Shown one piece after another: positions 33,780 to 43,039 of a DNA stretch of 64,000 nucleotides. The stretch's first letter is position 1. Each line of letters begins with the position of its first letter. The translations under genes and the position numbers were made by a program. Below the pieces are notes generated by a model, which worked only from the letters and a program-made list of their open reading frames with translations, was not told where the DNA came from and did no database searches. The stretch comes from Nostoc sp. CHAB 5836 (lineage in GTDB: Bacteria > Cyanobacteriota > Cyanobacteriia > Cyanobacteriales > Nostocaceae), in contig NZ_JAIVFV010000017.1 of assembly GCF_020829445.1 (NCBI RefSeq), forward strand, positions 1-64,000, given 5' to 3'.

Positions 33780-34634
33780 ATGACAACTCCGACAGCAACA
33801 TTGCTAATTTCCTGCCCCGATCAACGGGGACTGGTGGCGAAATTTGCCAATTTCATCTATTCTAATGGTGGCAATATTATCCATGCAGATCAGCATACAG
33901 ACTTTGCTGCTGGGTTATTTCTCACACGCATTGAATGGCAGTTAGATGGGTTTAATTTACCGCGAGAATTTATTGCCCCTGCATTTAATGCGATCGCTCA
34001 ACCTTTAGGTGCTAAGTGGGAAATACGTTTTTCTGATACTATACCACGTATTGCTATTTGGGTGAGTCGGCAAGATCATTGTTTATTTGACTTAATTTGG
34101 CGACAACGTGCCCAAGAATTTATTGCTGAAATTCCTTTAATTATTAGCAACCATTCTAATTTAAAGGTAGTGGCAGACCAATTTAATATCAACTTCCAGC
34201 ACATTCCCATCACTAAAGACAATAAATCAGAACAAGAAACCCAACAACTAGAATTACTACGTCAGTACAAAATAGATTTAGTCGTGTTGGCGAAATATAT
34301 GCAGATTGTTAGTGCAGATTTTATTAGTCGATTTCCACAAATTATTAATATACATCACTCATTTTTACCAGCTTTTATCGGAGCAAATCCATATCACCGA
34401 GCTTTTGAAAGGGGTGTGAAAATTATTGGCGCAACGGCTCATTATGCTACTGCTGATTTAGATGCAGGCCCAATTATTGAACAGGATGTAGTGCGAGTTA
34501 GTCACCGTGATGAAGTTGATGATTTGGTGAGAAAAGGCAAAGATTTGGAGAGAGTTGTATTAGCAAGAGCGGTGCGATCGCACTTACAAAACCGTGTATT
34601 AGTATATGGTAATAGAACAGTAGTATTTGAGTGA
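33780..34634 (+). CDS. purU: Formyltetrahydrofolate deformylase
   Basis: 284 residues, the normal PurU length. An N-terminal ACT domain (LLISCPDQRGLVAKFANFIYSNGGNI) is followed by a formyltransferase-like catalytic domain with ISNHSNLK, VLAKYMQIVSADFI and the catalytic block INIHHSFLPAFIGANPYHRAF, then ATAHYATADLDAGPIIEQDV. It hydrolyses 10-formyl-THF to formate and THF, which balances the one-carbon pool and can feed formate to purine synthesis. It stands alone, just after a family-H repeat. No riboswitch-like structure was evident in the leader. Confidence 0.95.
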   Translation: MTTPTATLLISCPDQRGLVAKFANFIYSNGGNIIHADQHTDFAAGLFLTRIEWQLDGFNLPREFIAPAFNAIAQPLGAKWEIRFSDTIPRIAIWVSRQDHCLFDLIWRQRAQEFIAEIPLIISNHSNLKVVADQFNINFQHIPITKDNKSEQETQQLELLRQYKIDLVVLAKYMQIVSADFISRFPQIINIHHSFLPAFIGANPYHRAFERGVKIIGATAHYATADLDAGPIIEQDVVRVSHRDEVDDLVRKGKDLERVVLARAVRSHLQNRVLVYGNRTVVFE

Positions 34635-34854
34635 TTGATTTATATCTGATAATAGTTGTTCCATTGACCCGCGTTTTTGTTGTTTCTAGGCTGCAAGTTG
34701 TTTTTCTAAAATCAAAAAGTCAGCAGTTGCAAGGGATCTTTTCGCTAGCGATCGCTACAATCACCTTGAGACAAAAGCTATGCTGCATCTGTGCCCGTCG
34801 TACACATTGCCTCATAATTAAAGAAAGATTAAGCAGATTCTCAGAAAACTCTCA

Positions 34855-35559
34855 ATGAGCCAGACTAGCCTAAATTTAGTTGCAATATCCATCTTTCTCA
34901 TGACCCTATCGGTACTGCTAGGGCCATTCTTAAACTTGTCGCCAGCAGTACCAGCGATCGCTACCTTCACCATCTTAGGCATAGCGACATTAGATAGTTT
35001 CAGCTTCCAAGGCAAGGGTGGTACTATCTTTTTAGATTGGATTGGTGGTTTTTCTAAAGAACACCGCGATCGCATCGTCCACCACGAAGCAGGACATTTT
35101 TTGGTCGCTTACCTATTGGGTATTCCCGTTACCGGCTACACACTCAGCGCTTGGGAAGCCTGGAAACAAGGGCAATCTGGGCAAGGCGGTGTTAGCTTTG
35201 ATGATGGCGAGTTAGCATCTCAACTAGAAGTAGGTAAAATCAGTGCCCAAATGTTAGACCGGTACTGCACTGTTTGGATGGCGGGTATTGCTGCTGAAAC
35301 CCTAGTTTTTAATAACGCTGAGGGTGGAGGTGATGATAAAAACAAGCTGATGGGAGTCTTGACAATTTTGGGCTTTTCTGAATCAGCTTATCAGCAGAAA
35401 CTGCGGTTTCATGCCCTCCAAGCAAAAACCCTACTGCAAGAAAATTGGTCTAGCTACGAGGCTTTAGTTAATGCCATGCGACAAGGTACTTCGGTAGAAG
35501 ATTGTCATGCTGAATTAAGCGACAAAATCTCCCCTCGCCGTGAACGGGGAGGGGATTAA
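34855..35559 (+). CDS. Stand-alone M41 (FtsH-type) peptidase domain protein
   Basis: 234 residues. Two hydrophobic segments at the N-terminus (LVAISIFLMTLSVLLGPFL and IATFTILGIATLDSF) are followed by the zinc motif HHEAGHFLVAYLLGIPVTGY (about 76-95), typical of the FtsH M41 protease domain. There is no AAA ATPase domain. Downstream are the helices WMAGIAAETLVFNNAEGGGDD, which match the third metal ligand region of M41. Such ATPase-free FtsH-like proteins are conserved in cyanobacteria and plastids, and their role is not firmly known. The last nine or so residues (SPRRERGGD) are encoded by a family-D repeat that also supplies the stop codon. Confidence 0.85.
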   Translation: MSQTSLNLVAISIFLMTLSVLLGPFLNLSPAVPAIATFTILGIATLDSFSFQGKGGTIFLDWIGGFSKEHRDRIVHHEAGHFLVAYLLGIPVTGYTLSAWEAWKQGQSGQGGVSFDDGELASQLEVGKISAQMLDRYCTVWMAGIAAETLVFNNAEGGGDDKNKLMGVLTILGFSESAYQQKLRFHALQAKTLLQENWSSYEALVNAMRQGTSVEDCHAELSDKISPRRERGGD

Positions 35560-36151
35560 GGGGTGGAGTGAAATGACTGTGGAATAAGCTTTAGTTTTGA
35601 GGGAGCATCCCAATAGACATAGGAGTGAAAATGAATGTAGAGACGTAGCACTGCAATGTAGAGACGTAGCAGTGCTACGTCTCTACAAGGGTTTCAGGCA
35701 ACGCATAATTAATTTCACCAGATGTCTAATGCAAGCTTAAATCTTTTCCCTCACCCCCAGCCCCTCTCTCATGTTTGGGAGAGGGGAGACATAATTCTAG
35801 TTCCCCGAATCTCATGTTTGGGATTCGCGGTTAGGGGATGAGGGTAGCCCTGTCAAGGTTTTTGCACATTTAGGATGCTCCCAGTTTTGACAGTTTGTAG
35901 TAAGGACTTTAGTGCTTAAAAATAAGGACTAAAGTCCTTACTACGAACTACTCCCTTCCCGCCATAAGATTACCTATCTCTTCCTTTGCGTTCAACTCTT
36001 ACGAGACGCACTTGCGTTTGCGTCCTTCTCCCTTGGCGCTAGCCTCTTTCTTTGGGAGAAGGGGAGACGCTAACGCGAATGCGGTTCGTTAAAAAATTTA
36101 GGTATTCTTTGAGCGGGAAGGGAGTAATTAACATTATCTTGAACAGAAGTG
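35560..36151. repeat. Intergenic repeat block
   Basis: An AGACAT-bounded MITE-like element at 35614-35728 has the inner palindrome GACGTAGCAGTGCTACGTC. A family-D block lies at 35750-35850, and a hairpin at 35893-35950 (GTAGTAAGGACTTTAG facing CTAAAGTCCTTACTAC). ORF 36052-36309 is not convincing. Confidence 0.65.
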
Positions 36152-37375
36152 TTATTCAATTCTGGCACGGAGCGCGGGAGATGGAAAAAGAGCTTCAAAT
36201 CCAGCTTGTCGCTCCTCTAAGGGTTCTAGAGCATCATTCCAAAGACTCTCATAATAAAAGAAGGTTACACCTAGACCGCGTTCTTGGGCAGCCCGCACCT
36301 GAGACTTAATTTGCTGCATGGGAACTGGATTATTTCGTAACCCTGTCATAATGCCAATTCCAGTTGGAATTATTTGTTGCGCTTCTTCAATTTCTGGGCG
36401 GGAAATATTTGCCACAAAACTTTGCAGATTCGGACGGTAAATTTGCACAATTAACTCATCCACAATATCTTGCCGCATCCAAGTCAGCCAGTCTTGCAGT
36501 TGAAAGTTGTAAGCAAAATCATAATAATTGGGAGCAACTGAGAAAATCCCTTGGGGTTTTCTCTGCTTCACAGCTTGGTTAAGTTGTACCATGAACGCCG
36601 TAATTTTATCTGCCCGCCACTTTACCCAGTCTGCATCTTGGGGATTACTTGGGGGAGCATTATCCGTTTCTTGGGTGTACAAGGCAACTGTATATTGATC
36701 GTAGCCAAATTCGTGGGGCAAACTCATATGATCGTCAAACTGAATGCCATCGGCATCATATTGGGTGAGAGTTTCCAGCACAAGATTGGTGATGAACTGT
36801 TGCACTTCTGGATGGAAGGGATTGAGCCACATCACCTCACCAGCCGCACTGATCGAAGTCTGGCTACCATCCCGCTTTTGTGTGAACCAATCTGGATAAT
36901 TTAGTGCTAGTTCTGACGTTGGGGGAGCCATGAAACCAAATTCAAACCAGGGAATTACTAGCAATCCTTTGCGATGGGCTTGATTAATCAGGTCTGCAAG
37001 AATATCATGTCCATCTGAACCTTTGTAGACAAAAGGTTGAATACCTGCACGTTGTGCTACAGCACTGGGATGCATCACATAGCCAGAATTCCACACCACA
37101 GGATAGATGGTGTTGAAGTTCATCCGCCGCAGTTGACTCACTGCATCCTGCACTTTGGCGCGACTCTTGAGGGTGTCAAAATCATTATTAGTCATCCAAA
37201 CGCCGCGAATTTCCTGACGGGGTAGCTGTGCGATCGCAGGGGTGAAACTGTCTAGCAGCAATACCGTAACAAAGGATATTAAGATTAGAATTGGAAAAAG
37301 ATACTTGAAAGATATTTGACGACAAGCTGCTATCCATCTACGCCGCCAACTTTGAACAATAAAAGATGATTTCAT
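36152..37375 (-). CDS. Glycoside hydrolase-like family 10 (GHL10/DUF187) protein
   Basis: 407 residues. An N-terminal hydrophobic segment (YLFPILILISFVTVLLLDSF) ending in TPAIA suggests a signal peptide, so the enzyme is probably periplasmic or exported. The catalytic domain opens with LPRQEIRGVWMTNNDF and continues with NTIYPVVWNSGYVMHPS, GLLVIPWFEFGF and YDADGIQFDDHMSLP, all typical of GHL10. The family is linked to cell-wall or polysaccharide hydrolysis; the exact substrate is unknown. It is divergent from chlI. Confidence 0.9.
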   Translation of the reverse strand: MKSSFIVQSWRRRWIAACRQISFKYLFPILILISFVTVLLLDSFTPAIAQLPRQEIRGVWMTNNDFDTLKSRAKVQDAVSQLRRMNFNTIYPVVWNSGYVMHPSAVAQRAGIQPFVYKGSDGHDILADLINQAHRKGLLVIPWFEFGFMAPPTSELALNYPDWFTQKRDGSQTSISAAGEVMWLNPFHPEVQQFITNLVLETLTQYDADGIQFDDHMSLPHEFGYDQYTVALYTQETDNAPPSNPQDADWVKWRADKITAFMVQLNQAVKQRKPQGIFSVAPNYYDFAYNFQLQDWLTWMRQDIVDELIVQIYRPNLQSFVANISRPEIEEAQQIIPTGIGIMTGLRNNPVPMQQIKSQVRAAQERGLGVTFFYYESLWNDALEPLEERQAGFEALFPSPALRARIE

Positions 37376-37842
37376 AGATTTGAATGATGCATTAACTACC
37401 TACACACGTCATTGCTCGTTTTTATAATGAAATCTACTAATGATCTAGTTTACAAGTATTTATGCTTACTAGAGGATTGATGAGTTGGTAGTTGTTCATT
37501 CCCTGCTTATGGAACTTTTGCACCAGAAAAACTAAAGCAGACCTAGCGAAGTTATAAGGTGCTTGACGCAGCTAGTAGTCATTAGTGCCCAATAGACATA
37601 GGAGTGAAATTAAATATGCGTTACCCAGAACCCTTGTAGAGACGTAGCAGTGCTACGTCAAAACAATTTTTTTTCACTCCTATGTGTAATAGGCATTGAA
37701 ATATGGCATTGGGAATTGGCCATTGGGCATTAGACATGGTTATTGTCATTGTCCCCTCATCCACTCATTTTCACATTCCCTCACGCCCTAGCTGTGTCAC
37801 AATAGAGAACTGTAATAAGAAAAATATTGTTAAGGTAACTTA
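37376..37842. other. Divergent intergenic region with one MITE-like repeat
   Basis: Between the hydrolase and chlI start codons. A repeat of the AGACATA family lies at 37593-37690 (AGACATAGGAGTGAAAT facing TTCACTCCTATGTGT). The 37760-37842 stretch next to chlI is unique and is the likely promoter region. Confidence 0.5.
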
Positions 37843-38988
37843 GTGAGTCCAACTGCTCAATCCACGGCAAGTGCGCGTCGCGTAGTATTTCCTTTTACGG
37901 CAATTGTGGGCCAGGAAGAAATGAAACTGGCGTTGCTATTGAACGTGATTGACCCCAAAATTGGTGGTGTAATGATCATGGGCGATCGCGGCACCGGTAA
38001 ATCCACAACTATCCGGGCGCTGGCGGATCTGCTGCCAGAAATTTCTGTGGTTGCCAATGACCCCTTCAGTAGTGATCCTAGCGACCCCGATTTGATGAGC
38101 GATGAAGTTCGCCAACTGTTAGAACAAGGGGCCCAAATTCCCGTAGATCACAAAAAAGTCCAAATGGTAGACCTGCCGCTAGGAGCTACAGAAGACCGAG
38201 TTTGTGGCACAATCGACATCGAGAAAGCTTTATCTGAAGGTGTCAAAGCTTTTGAACCGGGACTGCTGGCAAAGGCTAACCGAGGCATTCTCTATGTGGA
38301 TGAAGTCAACTTACTAGATGACCACCTTGTAGATGTGTTACTCGACTCCGCTGCCAGTGGATGGAACACTGTAGAACGAGAAGGTATTTCTATCCGTCAC
38401 CCAGCACGTTTCGTTCTTGTGGGTTCTGGAAACCCAGAAGAAGGCGAACTACGCCCCCAACTGCTCGATCGCTTTGGGATGCACGCAGAAATTCACACAG
38501 TAAAAGAACCAGTCTTGCGGGTGCAAATCGTAGAACAACGGGCGGATTTTGACCAAAATCCGCCAGTATTTCTCGAAAAATACAAACCCCAACAAGAAGC
38601 ATTACAACAGCAAATTGTCAATGCTCAACAGCTTTTGCCAGAAGTGAAAATTGACTATGATCTGCGGGTGAAAATTTCTGAAGTCTGCTCAGAACTGGAT
38701 GTAGATGGTTTGCGGGGTGACATTGTTAGTAACCGTGCAGCCAAAGCCTTAACAGCTTATGAAGGACGTACTGAAGTTACAGTTGATGATATCCATCGCG
38801 TAATTACGCTATGCTTGCGTCACAGACTGCGGAAAGACCCTTTAGAATCGATTGATTCTGGCTACAAAGTCGCCAAAACTTTTAGTCGCGTCTTTGGCGT
38901 TGAACTACCAGAAAATGATACTGCACAAAAAAATGGCATAGGTCAAAAGTTAGGAGTTAGGAGTTCGGAGTTGGGAGTTAGGAGTTAG
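37843..38988 (+). CDS. chlI: Magnesium chelatase ATPase subunit I
   Basis: 381 residues from a GTG start. AAA+ motifs are intact: [20 protein letters not shown] at the start, Walker [11 protein letters not shown] (about 47-56), Walker [15 protein letters not shown], and the sensor region [20 protein letters not shown]. With ChlD and ChlH it inserts Mg2+ into protoporphyrin IX, the first committed step to chlorophyll. The core ends at about residue 365. The last residues ([13 protein letters not shown]) are encoded by a TTAGGAG-type heptamer array and the stop codon lies in it, so the C-terminus has been modified by repeat growth. It is monocistronic. Confidence 0.96.
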   Translation: MSPTAQSTASARRVVFPFTAIVGQEEMKLALLLNVIDPKIGGVMIMGDRGTGKSTTIRALADLLPEISVVANDPFSSDPSDPDLMSDEVRQLLEQGAQIPVDHKKVQMVDLPLGATEDRVCGTIDIEKALSEGVKAFEPGLLAKANRGILYVDEVNLLDDHLVDVLLDSAASGWNTVEREGISIRHPARFVLVGSGNPEEGELRPQLLDRFGMHAEIHTVKEPVLRVQIVEQRADFDQNPPVFLEKYKPQQEALQQQIVNAQQLLPEVKIDYDLRVKISEVCSELDVDGLRGDIVSNRAAKALTAYEGRTEVTVDDIHRVITLCLRHRLRKDPLESIDSGYKVAKTFSRVFGVELPENDTAQKNGIGQKLGVRSSELGVRS

Positions 38989-39030
38989 GAGTTCGGAGTT
39001 AAAAGTTCGGAGTTAAAAGTTAGGAGTTAT
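38945..39030. repeat. Heptamer-like array overlapping the end of chlI
   Basis: GTTAGGAGTTCGGAGTTGGG-type tandem units, partly degenerate. It supplies the last codons and the stop of chlI. Confidence 0.8.
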
Positions 39031-39138
39031 ACCAATTCACGAAAAGCCTGATACAAATAAAGCATCCAAAATAAATCCATAACCTGTAATAATGCTAGTG
39101 ATAGCTATTTAGGCAGTGTCTAGACCAAGAAACCAGGC

Positions 39139-39240
39139 ATCCGCTCAATAAATCGGGGCGAACTACCAGTTCAGGAACGAGTTTACGCCATTTGAGCCTT
39201 GTCACTGAACGATTTACCCCGGATTATTGAGCGGTTACGA
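39139..39240 (+). repeat. MITE, copy 1 of a 100-bp pair
   Basis: Terminal inverted repeats CCGCTCAATAAATCGGGG (39141-39158) and CCCCGGATTATTGAGCGG (39217-39234). Inner complementary stretches (CAGTTCAG and CTGAAC) allow a long hairpin. An almost identical copy in the same orientation is at 42622-42723. The two flank the RTX gene. Confidence 0.85.
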
Positions 39241-39508
39241 AACCAGTCTAAATAGATGCTGCATTTGTTTGAACGAACTTTGGGGATTTAAGTCCCCTGC
39301 TTCTATCAAGCAGCGCCTTTTGATGCCTAAGCTAAATCCCCGTCACAAAACGTAATTGCGAACTTGTGCCGAGCGAAGTCGAGGTATTGTGAATTGCGAA
39401 TTGGTTTAACTACCTATCTAGGGTTTCTCCCCGTTGGCAGGGCTACTCATAGATGACACTTTTGCCAGCGAATATCTCTGAATCAAACTTATAACCGAGG
39501 GGATTGAT

Positions 39509-42259
39509 ATGGCAGACATTATTGGAGACAACAGCAATAACACTCTAATTGGCACGTTTTTTGGTGACGCTATCGTTGGTCTGGGCGGTGATGATGCCCT
39601 CTTTGGTGGGGGCGGCGATGATGACCTCTTGGGTGGGGCTGGCAATGACTCGCTTAATGGCGAGAACGGCAATGACCTTCTCAATGGTGAGGACGGCGAG
39701 GACACCCTGCTTGGTGGGTTCGGCGATGATGTCCTCGCTGGTGGATCTGGCAATGACCTTCTCCAAGGCGAGGGGGACGACGATCAACTCCTTGGCAGCA
39801 TTGGTGACGACACCCTGCTTGGTGGGTTCGGTAATGATGGTTTCCTTGGTGGAGTTGGCAATGACCTTCTCGAAGGCGAGGACGGAAATGACCAACTCGA
39901 TGGAGAAGACGGTGAAGACCAACTCTTTGGCGGGGAAGGGGTTGACACGCTCAATGGCGGGGCTGGCGATGACCAGATTGATGGCGAGGATGGCGATGAC
40001 ACGCTCAATGGCGGGGCTGGCGATGACACTCTCCTTGGCGAGGCTGGCAATGACCAACTCAAAGGAGGGGACGGGGATGACCAAATCTTTGGTGGGACTG
40101 GCATTGATACTGCTGACTATTCAAATACCACTGCTGGTGTCACCGTTAACCTAGCGACTGGAACTGCCAGTGGAGCGGCTGGGAATGATGTCCTATCTAA
40201 TATCGAACAAGTCTCTGCTTCTGGTTTCAACGATTCCCTAACTGGCGGGCGCGGTAATGACAACCTCTTTGGTAGAGATGGCAATGACCTGCTTGATGGT
40301 GGAGTTGGCAATGACCTGCTTGATGGCGGGGCAGGCAACGATATTGTTCGTGGTGGGGCTGGCGATGACACCTTGCGTGGTGGGACTGGCAATAACCGAC
40401 TCTTGGGTGGAGATGGTGTTGATACTGCTAGTTATTTCGCTGCCACTGCCGGAGTCACGATTAAAGTTGCCACTGGAACCGCTACTGGGGAGGGCAGGAA
40501 TGATGTCCTGTTGGAGATTGAAAGATTCGTTGGTTCTAGGTTCAATGACACCCTCTTGGGCGGAGCTGGCGATGACTTCTTCCTCGGTGGTGGGGACGGG
40601 AATGACTCTGTCAATGGTCAGGCTGGTAATGACCGCCTCTTTGGCGATAACGGCAATGACACCCTCCTTGGCGGGACTGACGACGACTTTGTCAATGGCG
40701 GGAACGGCAATGACTCCCTCCTTGGCGGTAGCGGCATTGACATCCTCCTTGGTGGGGCTGGTGATGACCAACTCCAAGGTGAGGACGGGGCTGACACTCT
40801 CATTAGTAGAGAAGGCAATGATACCCTGCTAGGCGGCAGCGGCAATGACGTTCTGCTTGGTGGAAGTGACAATGACCAACTCCAAGGTGGAAGCGGGGAT
40901 GACCAACTCTTTGGTGGAACTGGCGCTGATACTGTTGATTATTTAAATGCCACTGCCGGAGTCACCGTTGACCTTAGCACTGGAACTGCCAGTGGGGGAG
41001 ATGGGAATGATGTCCTGTTCAATATCGAGCAAGTCTTGGGTTCTAGTTTTAACGACTCCCTGATTGCAGGAAGCAGCAGTAATACCGTCTCTGGCAGTGA
41101 TACCCTCTTTGGCAGTGATACCCTCTTTGGCAGTAATACCGTCTTTGGCAATGATACCCTCTTTGGCAGAGGCGGCAATGACACCTTGGTTGGTGCGGGT
41201 GGCGATGACTTTCTTGATGGTCAGGAAGGTAATGACCTCGTCTTGGGCGAGGATGGGAATGACAGCCTGTTTGGCGGGGCTGGCAATGACCAAGTCGAAG
41301 GAGGAGAAGGCGATGACACCCTCCGTGGCGAGGTCGGCAATGACACTCTCCTTGGAGGGACTGGAAATAATGTCCTCATAGGCGGGGTCGGCAATGACAC
41401 TCTCCTTGGAGGGACTGGAAATAATGTCCTCATAGGCGGGGTCGGCAATGACACTCTCCTTGGAGGGACTGGAAATAATGTCCTCACAGGCGTTGATACT
41501 AACGGTTCTGATTCTCCTGGATTAGGGGAGGTTGATACCCTAACTGGAGGGTCTGAGGAAGATCAGTTCATACTTGGAGATGCGACTAATGTCTTCTATG
41601 ACGATAACAACAGTGGAAGTAGTGGTTTGGCAGACTACGCTACCATCAGTGGCTTCGACTCCAACGAAGATACAATCCAGCTCAAAGGAGCACTGGCAGA
41701 CTATCGCTTGCAGACTGTCGGAGCCGATACAAGGGTATTTCTGGACAACTCAGGGGGAGAGGTAGATGAACTCGTTTTTGTTGTGCAAGCATCGCCTCTG
41801 AAGCTTGATAGTGACGCCTTCCTGTTCTACGAGAAAGAAAATGCTGGACAAGGGACAAACAACACACTAGCCACTGCTGAGGGGCTAGGTACTTTAACAT
41901 CAGGTTCACAAGTTAATACTTCTGCTCAACTGGCAATACTTCCTGATAAACTGGCAACACCTCCAAAGAACAATCCTGATTTCGACTTTTTCACATTTTC
42001 TTTAGCCAACCCAGGAACTGTGACTATCAGCACGGAGAATCTTACTGTCGATACAATTATCGGTCTATTTAATAGTGGCGGGAACTTACTGAATTCTAGT
42101 GATTCTCCATCAATCACCGCTTCACTAGGGGCAGGTACTTACTCCATTTCAGTAAGTGATTATGATTACTTCCCGCAAAATGGCGGGACTTTCAATTCTG
42201 CTTCTGGCTCTTTTTCTTTTAATCCTGGTTCTTATACGCTAGAAGTCACTGTAGCCTAA
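39509..42259 (+). CDS. Large RTX-type calcium-binding repeat protein with C-terminal PPC-like domain
   Basis: 916 residues. From residue 5 to about 640 it is nearly all GGxGxDxLx nonapeptides ([20 protein letters not shown] type), which bind Ca2+ as parallel beta-rolls. Three spaced modules interrupt them, each with [14 protein letters not shown]-like and NVIEQV-like text (about 212, 310 and 480). Residues about 800-916 form a PPC-type beta-sandwich ([16 protein letters not shown] to [10 protein letters not shown]). No N-terminal signal is seen, as is usual for type I-secreted RTX proteins. The likely role is a secreted or surface protein; no catalytic domain is visible. Its TAA stop is the first bases of a family-E repeat. 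Antisense ORFs are repeat shadows. Confidence 0.93.
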   Translation: MADIIGDNSNNTLIGTFFGDAIVGLGGDDALFGGGGDDDLLGGAGNDSLNGENGNDLLNGEDGEDTLLGGFGDDVLAGGSGNDLLQGEGDDDQLLGSIGDDTLLGGFGNDGFLGGVGNDLLEGEDGNDQLDGEDGEDQLFGGEGVDTLNGGAGDDQIDGEDGDDTLNGGAGDDTLLGEAGNDQLKGGDGDDQIFGGTGIDTADYSNTTAGVTVNLATGTASGAAGNDVLSNIEQVSASGFNDSLTGGRGNDNLFGRDGNDLLDGGVGNDLLDGGAGNDIVRGGAGDDTLRGGTGNNRLLGGDGVDTASYFAATAGVTIKVATGTATGEGRNDVLLEIERFVGSRFNDTLLGGAGDDFFLGGGDGNDSVNGQAGNDRLFGDNGNDTLLGGTDDDFVNGGNGNDSLLGGSGIDILLGGAGDDQLQGEDGADTLISREGNDTLLGGSGNDVLLGGSDNDQLQGGSGDDQLFGGTGADTVDYLNATAGVTVDLSTGTASGGDGNDVLFNIEQVLGSSFNDSLIAGSSSNTVSGSDTLFGSDTLFGSNTVFGNDTLFGRGGNDTLVGAGGDDFLDGQEGNDLVLGEDGNDSLFGGAGNDQVEGGEGDDTLRGEVGNDTLLGGTGNNVLIGGVGNDTLLGGTGNNVLIGGVGNDTLLGGTGNNVLTGVDTNGSDSPGLGEVDTLTGGSEEDQFILGDATNVFYDDNNSGSSGLADYATISGFDSNEDTIQLKGALADYRLQTVGADTRVFLDNSGGEVDELVFVVQASPLKLDSDAFLFYEKENAGQGTNNTLATAEGLGTLTSGSQVNTSAQLAILPDKLATPPKNNPDFDFFTFSLANPGTVTISTENLTVDTIIGLFNSGGNLLNSSDSPSITASLGAGTYSISVSDYDYFPQNGGTFNSASGSFSFNPGSYTLEVTVA
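41092..41168. repeat. 18-bp tandem repeat inside the RTX gene
   Basis: Four units of GGCAGTGATACCCTCTTT type (encoding GSDTLF), with small changes. They replace the regular nonapeptide rhythm with a six-residue one. Confidence 0.8.
41336..41497. repeat. 54-bp tandem repeat inside the RTX gene
   Basis: Three nearly identical 54-bp units, each encoding two nonapeptides (GNDTLLGGT and GNNVLIGGV). The near-identity indicates a very recent expansion. Confidence 0.85.
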
Positions 42260-42422
42260 GAGGTTGTTTGAAAAGTATTTGGCTGTATCGAAAACACTTA
42301 TTGATCCCCCCTAACCCCCCTTAAAAAAGGGGGAAGAATCAAAGTCCCCCTTTTTTAAGGGGGATTTAGGGGGATCTAAAACGTTTTGTTACCGAGAAGA
42401 GGACTTTTCAAACATCCTCTAA
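42257..42422. repeat. Family E MITE-like repeat, copy 4
   Basis: Starts TAAGAGGTTGTTTGAAAAGT, with the TAA serving as stop codon of the RTX gene, and ends ACTTTTCAAACATCCTCT. The interior holds a long hairpin around CCCCCCTTAAAAAAGGGGG. Confidence 0.75.
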
Positions 42423-42460
42423 AGACAAATGGTGCTAAGAAAAGCGGAAACAGTTGCCAA

Positions 42461-42610
42461 TTAAGAAGTTTGCAGTTGTTTACGTAATTCTTGTCGAGGT
42501 TTTGTCATGAAGGGGTAAGCTTTGGGGCGGCGTTTTTGAACTCGTGGTTCCCTGCGTGCGGGACGGTCAGTAACGACTTTGTGAACGATAATTTTGATTG
42601 TTCTGCTCAT
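42461..42610 (-). CDS. Small basic hypothetical protein
   Basis: A 49-residue ORF starting MSRTIKIIVHKVVTDRPARR and ending PRQELRKQLQTS. It is strongly basic (Arg/Lys-rich) and proline-containing, with a beta-like start and an RVQKRRPKAYPF centre. No family is recognised with confidence; I have an impression of similar short ORFs next to mobile elements. It lies between a family-E repeat and MITE copy 2. The regular reading frame and balanced residues make a real gene more likely than chance. Confidence 0.45.
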   Translation of the reverse strand: MSRTIKIIVHKVVTDRPARREPRVQKRRPKAYPFMTKPRQELRKQLQTS

Positions 42611-42621
42611 CCATCATTACT

Positions 42622-42723
42622 ATCCGCTCAATAAATCGGGGGTAACTACCAGTTCAGGAACGAGTTTACGCCATTTGAGCCTTGTCACTGAACGATTTAC
42701 CCCGGATTATTGAGCGGTTACGA
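42622..42723 (+). repeat. MITE, copy 2 of a 100-bp pair
   Basis: Same ends and interior as copy 1 at 39139-39240, differing at only a few bases. It sits at the 5' end of a truncated membrane-protein frame. Confidence 0.85.
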
Positions 42724-42725
42724 TA

Positions 42726-42950
42726 ATCAAACTAATTGAGAGAGCGATCGCCAACATCGCGATCGCCAGTATTTTACCCGACAGACCATATTTAATCTTG
42801 GGCTTGAGCCTAGTAGTTGGGGCATCTATTTCCATCTTAGTGCGGGAAGCGATCGCCCCCTCACCTCAGAGGCGAATTACCCAACTAACAGCATCCCTAT
42901 TACTCATCATCAGCCTTTATGGCTTTGCTGACTTAATTTACACTCTTTGA
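42726..42950 (+). pseudogene. 5'-truncated membrane-protein frame next to a MITE
   Basis: An open frame of about 74 codons with clear membrane-protein character: ILPDRPYLILGLSLVVGASISILV and LTASLLLIISLYGFADLIYTL, two hydrophobic helices joined by REAIAPSPQRRITQ. There is no ATG, GTG or TTG near the start; going upstream the frame meets a stop inside the adjacent MITE. The simplest reading is that MITE insertion removed the original start. The family is unknown. Confidence 0.5.
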
Positions 42951-43039
42951 CACTCCCCTAGAAATGGAATTTCGGGGCTACTGCGCCGCAGAAATCCTGG
43001 TGTCAAACTCCAAAAATTCAAATAATTCGTAATTACGAA

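Noticed and set aside
39418-41487. Many antisense ORFs opposite the RTX gene, up to 179 codons
   Set aside because: The nine-residue periodicity of the RTX gene keeps the other frames open. The products are low-complexity Pro/Ser or Val/Ile/Ala repeats without fold character.
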